9,574 bases of DNA from Caryophanales bacterium UBA3375 (GTDB taxonomy: Bacteria; Bacillota_I; Bacilli_A; UBA3375), in assembly GCA_002359095.1 (NCBI GenBank), contig DEQD01000005.1, positions 1 through 9,574 on the forward strand, read 5' to 3'. A program made the position numbers and the translations under genes. The number at the start of each line of letters is the position of its first letter. The stretch's first letter is position 1. Of this stretch, positions 7,277-9,574 are shown one piece after another. Under the pieces are notes generated by a model. The model had not been told where the DNA came from and searched no databases. It saw only the letters and a program-made list of their open reading frames with translations.

Positions 7277-9155
7277 TATTCTTTTTTCTCCTTTGTTTTT
7301 CTAAGTAGATTTGTAGTACGGTAATATCTGCAGGATTTATTCCTGAAATTTGAGAAGCTAAACCAATTGTTTCTGGTTTAAACTTATTTAGTTTTTCTCT
7401 AGCTTCTAGCGCTAGATTATCAACTAAATTATAATCTAAATCAACAGGTATTTTTTGTTTATATAGTTTATCTTGACGTTTCATTTGTTCTTTTACTTTA
7501 TTAATATATCCTTCATACTTAATCTCAATATCTACTAACTTACATATTTCTTGACTAAATTTATCAATTTCAAATAAGTTTAGTATATCATATGTATTAA
7601 TATTAGGACGTTTAATAAAGTCATAAGCAATAATTCCATGCATTACTTCTTGTGTTTCATACTTTTTAGCTAAATCAGCATTAAAGTTTTTAGGAGTAAT
7701 CATTAACTCTTTTAATATTTCCTGACATTCTTCAATTTGATTAATCTTATCATTTACTTGATCAATGTATTTTTGATCAAGTAAACCAACATCATAACCT
7801 AATTGTGATAAACGAATATCGGCATTATCATGACGTAAATATAAACGATATTCGCTTCTTGAAGTTAGTAATCGATAAGGTTCATTAGTTCCTTTAGTGA
7901 TAATATCATCAATCATTAACCCAATATAACTATTAGAGCGATTTAAATTAATTGGTTCTAAATCATCAATTGCTCTACTAGCATTAATTCCGGCTACCAA
8001 ACCTTGACCCGCAGCTTCTTCATAACCACTAGTTCCATTAATTTGTCCTGCTGTATACAAGTTTTTAATTTTCTTAACTTCCAAACTAGTATTTAATTGT
8101 TCAGGACGCAGTGCATCATATTCAATTGCATATCCATACTTTTGAATTCGCACATTACTAAAACCAGGCAATGCTTTTAGCATTTCATCTTGAATGTCAT
8201 AAGGCATTGAAGTTGAAAATCCTTGAACATAAATAGTATCTCCTTTTCTTGTTTCCGGTTCTAAGAAAAGTTGATGACTTTTCTTTTCTGGAAAACGTAC
8301 TAACTTATCTTCGATACTTGGACAATATCTTGGACCTACTCCTTCAATTACTCCAGAATACATTGCTGATTTATTTATATTATCATTAATAATTTTATGT
8401 ACTGTTTCATTAGTATGAATTAACCAACAATCAATACTTTCTTCACGAGTTATGTATTTAGGTTCAAAAAAACTAAATGCATGAAGTTCTTCATCCCCAG
8501 GCATTAATTCAGCTTGACTAAAGTCAAGTGAATCAGTATACACTCTTGCTGGAGTACCAGTTTTTAATCTAAATAATTCTACTCCAGCTTGAGTCAATGA
8601 ATCTGATAATGTTTTATTAGTTGGAAAACCATTTGGTCCACTACTTATTTTTTGATCTCCGTTAATAATGTGAGAATCCATATATGTACCTGTAGTTATA
8701 ATAATCTTCTTAGCATATAACTTTTCACCATTATCTAATTCTACTCCTAAAGCAGTTGAATAGTCTTTATCAAATATAATTGATGCTACAGTTTGTTCTA
8801 ATATTTCTAGATTATTTACTTGTAGTAAATAATCACGCATAATTTTAGGATATTCATCTTTATCAATTTGAGCACGAAGTGAATGTACAGCTGGACCCTT
8901 AGAACTATTTAACATCTTGATTTGGATTTTAGCTCGATCTGAGATAATACCCATAATTCCTCCAAGGGCATCAATCTCTCTAACTACTACTCCCTTAGCA
9001 GGTCCACCAATTGATGGATTACATGGAGCTGTTGCTATGTTATCTAAACTACTTGTAATCAAACAAGTAGTTTTTCCCATCTTAGCACTAGCATGTGCTG
9101 CTTCACAACCAGCATGACCCGCTCCTACAACTATAACATCATAATTATAATTCAT
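7269..9155 (-). CDS. mnmG: tRNA U34 carboxymethylaminomethyl-modifying enzyme MnmG (GidA)
   Basis: MnmG, 628 residues, is the FAD- and NADH-binding partner of MnmE. The pair installs cmnm5 on the wobble uridine of several tRNAs, using methylene-tetrahydrofolate and glycine. The N-terminus has the FAD-binding VGAGHAGCEAA (10-20), then ATAPCNPSIGGPAKG (41-55, with C45) and GGIMG. The second conserved cysteine, C278, lies in GPRYCPSIEDK. GTSGYEEAAGQG (374-385) is the C-terminal part of the FAD site. A helical C-terminal domain (about 550-628) for tRNA and MnmE binding is complete. The start is supported by a GTAGGAG ribosome binding site 4 nt upstream. It is the first gene of the six-gene cluster. 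In many bacteria mnmG sits beside mnmE near the replication origin; here it precedes tdk, and mnmE is not in view. Confidence 0.98.
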   Translation of the reverse strand: MNYNYDVIVVGAGHAGCEAAHASAKMGKTTCLITSSLDNIATAPCNPSIGGPAKGVVVREIDALGGIMGIISDRAKIQIKMLNSSKGPAVHSLRAQIDKDEYPKIMRDYLLQVNNLEILEQTVASIIFDKDYSTALGVELDNGEKLYAKKIIITTGTYMDSHIINGDQKISSGPNGFPTNKTLSDSLTQAGVELFRLKTGTPARVYTDSLDFSQAELMPGDEELHAFSFFEPKYITREESIDCWLIHTNETVHKIINDNINKSAMYSGVIEGVGPRYCPSIEDKLVRFPEKKSHQLFLEPETRKGDTIYVQGFSTSMPYDIQDEMLKALPGFSNVRIQKYGYAIEYDALRPEQLNTSLEVKKIKNLYTAGQINGTSGYEEAAGQGLVAGINASRAIDDLEPINLNRSNSYIGLMIDDIITKGTNEPYRLLTSRSEYRLYLRHDNADIRLSQLGYDVGLLDQKYIDQVNDKINQIEECQEILKELMITPKNFNADLAKKYETQEVMHGIIAYDFIKRPNINTYDILNLFEIDKFSQEICKLVDIEIKYEGYINKVKEQMKRQDKLYKQKIPVDLDYNLVDNLALEAREKLNKFKPETIGLASQISGINPADITVLQIYLEKQRRKKNND

Positions 9156-9181
9156 TACTCTCCTACTTTTTTACTTCTAAC

Positions 9182-9187
9182 ATTATA
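9182..9187 (-). promoter_or_regulatory. Possible -10 box for the mnmG operon
   Basis: A TATAAT hexamer on the minus strand lies 26 nt before the mnmG ATG, leaving room for a short leader with the GTAGGAG box. There is no TGn extension, and the position 17 nt upstream (AGGTTT) is a poor -35, lying inside the terminator stem of the upstream gene. If it is not used, the operon would rely on read-through past that terminator. Confidence 0.35.
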
Positions 9188-9224
9188 ATAAAAATACAAA
9201 TAAGAAACCTTGTTAGGTTTCTTA
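9188..9224 (-). terminator. Terminator of the YtxH-like gene
   Basis: A perfect 10-bp stem, TAAGAAACCT (9201-9210) with AGGTTTCTTA (9215-9224), closes a 4-base loop. It begins 22 nt beyond the gene's stop. In the minus direction the T-rich sequence TTTGTATTTTTAT follows. The stem has only three G-C pairs, so partial read-through into mnmG is possible. Confidence 0.75.
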
Positions 9225-9246
9225 TAAATTATAAGTTATAAACAAA

Positions 9247-9489
9247 TTAATTGTTTATATTTTGTTTTAATGTTTCAATTTGTTCTTCAATATTTTCTTT
9301 TTGGTCAAGATAAACTTCTCGACTTCTTTCTTTTAATTCGTGAGCTTTATCTAACCCCTTATTATAAGCATCTGTAGAGAAATCTAAAATGTCTTCTCTT
9401 AATTCTTCCCCTGTTTTTGGAGTTGTTAATGCTACAGCTACACCTGTTACTACTGCTCCAAAAATAGCACCTTTAATAAAATCTTTCAT
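9247..9489 (-). CDS. YtxH-family small membrane-anchored protein
   Basis: An 80-residue protein of the YtxH type. Residues about 5-23 (IKGAIFGAVVTGVAVALTT) form a single Gly/Ala-rich hydrophobic segment that anchors the N-terminus in the membrane. The family hallmark TPKTGEELRED follows (23-33). The rest is a charged helix likely to form a coiled coil (KAHELKERSREVYLDQKENI and on). Family members are linked to general stress in Bacillus but have no defined biochemical role. The start is certain: AAAGGAG lies 5 nt before the ATG, below an extended -10 promoter. A hairpin after the stop makes it a single-gene unit upstream of the mnmG operon. Confidence 0.9.
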   Translation of the reverse strand: MKDFIKGAIFGAVVTGVAVALTTPKTGEELREDILDFSTDAYNKGLDKAHELKERSREVYLDQKENIEEQIETLKQNINN

Positions 9490-9494
9490 AATTA

Positions 9495-9517
9495 CTCCTT
9501 TTTTCTTTATTATACCA
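9495..9517 (-). promoter_or_regulatory. Extended -10 promoter and ribosome binding site of the YtxH-like gene
   Basis: TGGTATAAT lies at 9509-9517 on the minus strand, a perfect -10 with TGn extension, and AAAGGAG at 9495-9501 is 5 nt from the ATG. No recognisable -35 is present 17 nt upstream (AATAAC), which is common for extended -10 promoters. A TTTACA further upstream (9561-9566) with a GATTAT 17 nt later could be a second, weaker promoter. Confidence 0.65.
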
Positions 9518-9574
9518 TTTTTATGAACTGAGTTATTATAATCTAAAAGTATTTTTGTCGTGTAAATGTGATAT

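Noticed and set aside
8917..9117. Plus-strand open frame opposite the N-terminus of mnmG
   Set aside because: It is antisense to the highly conserved FAD-binding region of mnmG, with no ribosome binding site.
9535..9542. ATTATAAT at the right end as a two-way -10 box
   Set aside because: TATAAT-like strings are common in this AT-rich DNA, and no -35 at a proper distance supports either direction.
1..9574. CRISPR array, transposon ends, tRNA or rRNA genes
   Set aside because: No regularly spaced direct repeats, no transposase frame with terminal inverted repeats, and no cloverleaf or rRNA-like segment were seen on either strand.
1..9574. Mycoplasma-type genetic code
   Set aside because: Trp is written TGG throughout and all large genes are open under the standard code. 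Absence of TGA stops in seven genes is a small sample and fits low-GC bias.

Overview
The window is AT-rich bacterial chromosome. Every protein gene I can support lies on the minus strand and reads right to left. All intact genes read through with UGG as the Trp codon. The seven visible stops are six UAA and one UAG, with no UGA, so the standard bacterial code fits and a Mycoplasma-type code, in which UGA is Trp, does not. Strong AAAGGAG-type ribosome binding sites, a YtxH-like protein, an M29 aminopeptidase and a Bacillus-like heterodimeric ABC exporter point to a low-GC Firmicute. It could be a gut Bacilli/Erysipelotrichia-like or standard-code Mollicutes-related lineage, but the exact taxon is inference.

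Right end (about 9182-9574): a small YtxH-family membrane-anchored coiled-coil protein with its own extended -10 promoter and a hairpin terminator. Centre (412-9155): six genes packed with overlaps of 8, 14 and 19 nt, then a short gap of 3-9 nt, then another 8-nt overlap. Their order of transcription is mnmG (tRNA U34 modification), tdk (thymidine kinase), a Ser/Thr protein kinase with a repeat-containing C-terminal half, an M29 metallo-aminopeptidase, and the two halves of a heterodimeric ABC exporter. The packing indicates one transcript, which ends at a perfect 14-bp hairpin just after the last stop codon. Left end (1-376): the first 29 codons of an unidentified minus-strand gene, whose promoter region carries a perfect 21-bp palindrome placed like an operator. 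Upstream of it is a gene-poor stretch with only short broken reading frames and a possible plus-strand promoter.

The operon mixes tRNA modification, nucleotide salvage, peptide breakdown, protein phosphorylation and export, so it reads as a housekeeping cluster rather than a single pathway. The exporter is internally consistent as a one-active-site heterodimer. The 576-residue subunit has lost the Walker B glutamate and the switch histidine, and the 713-residue subunit has a degenerate signature motif but keeps both catalytic residues. The 713-residue subunit also has a hydrophilic insertion of about 140 residues between its first two membrane helices. The least described gene is the kinase: it has no visible glycine-rich loop, DYD in place of DFG, and three C-terminal repeats with exact 29-residue spacing. 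I see no complete new defence or mobile system here.
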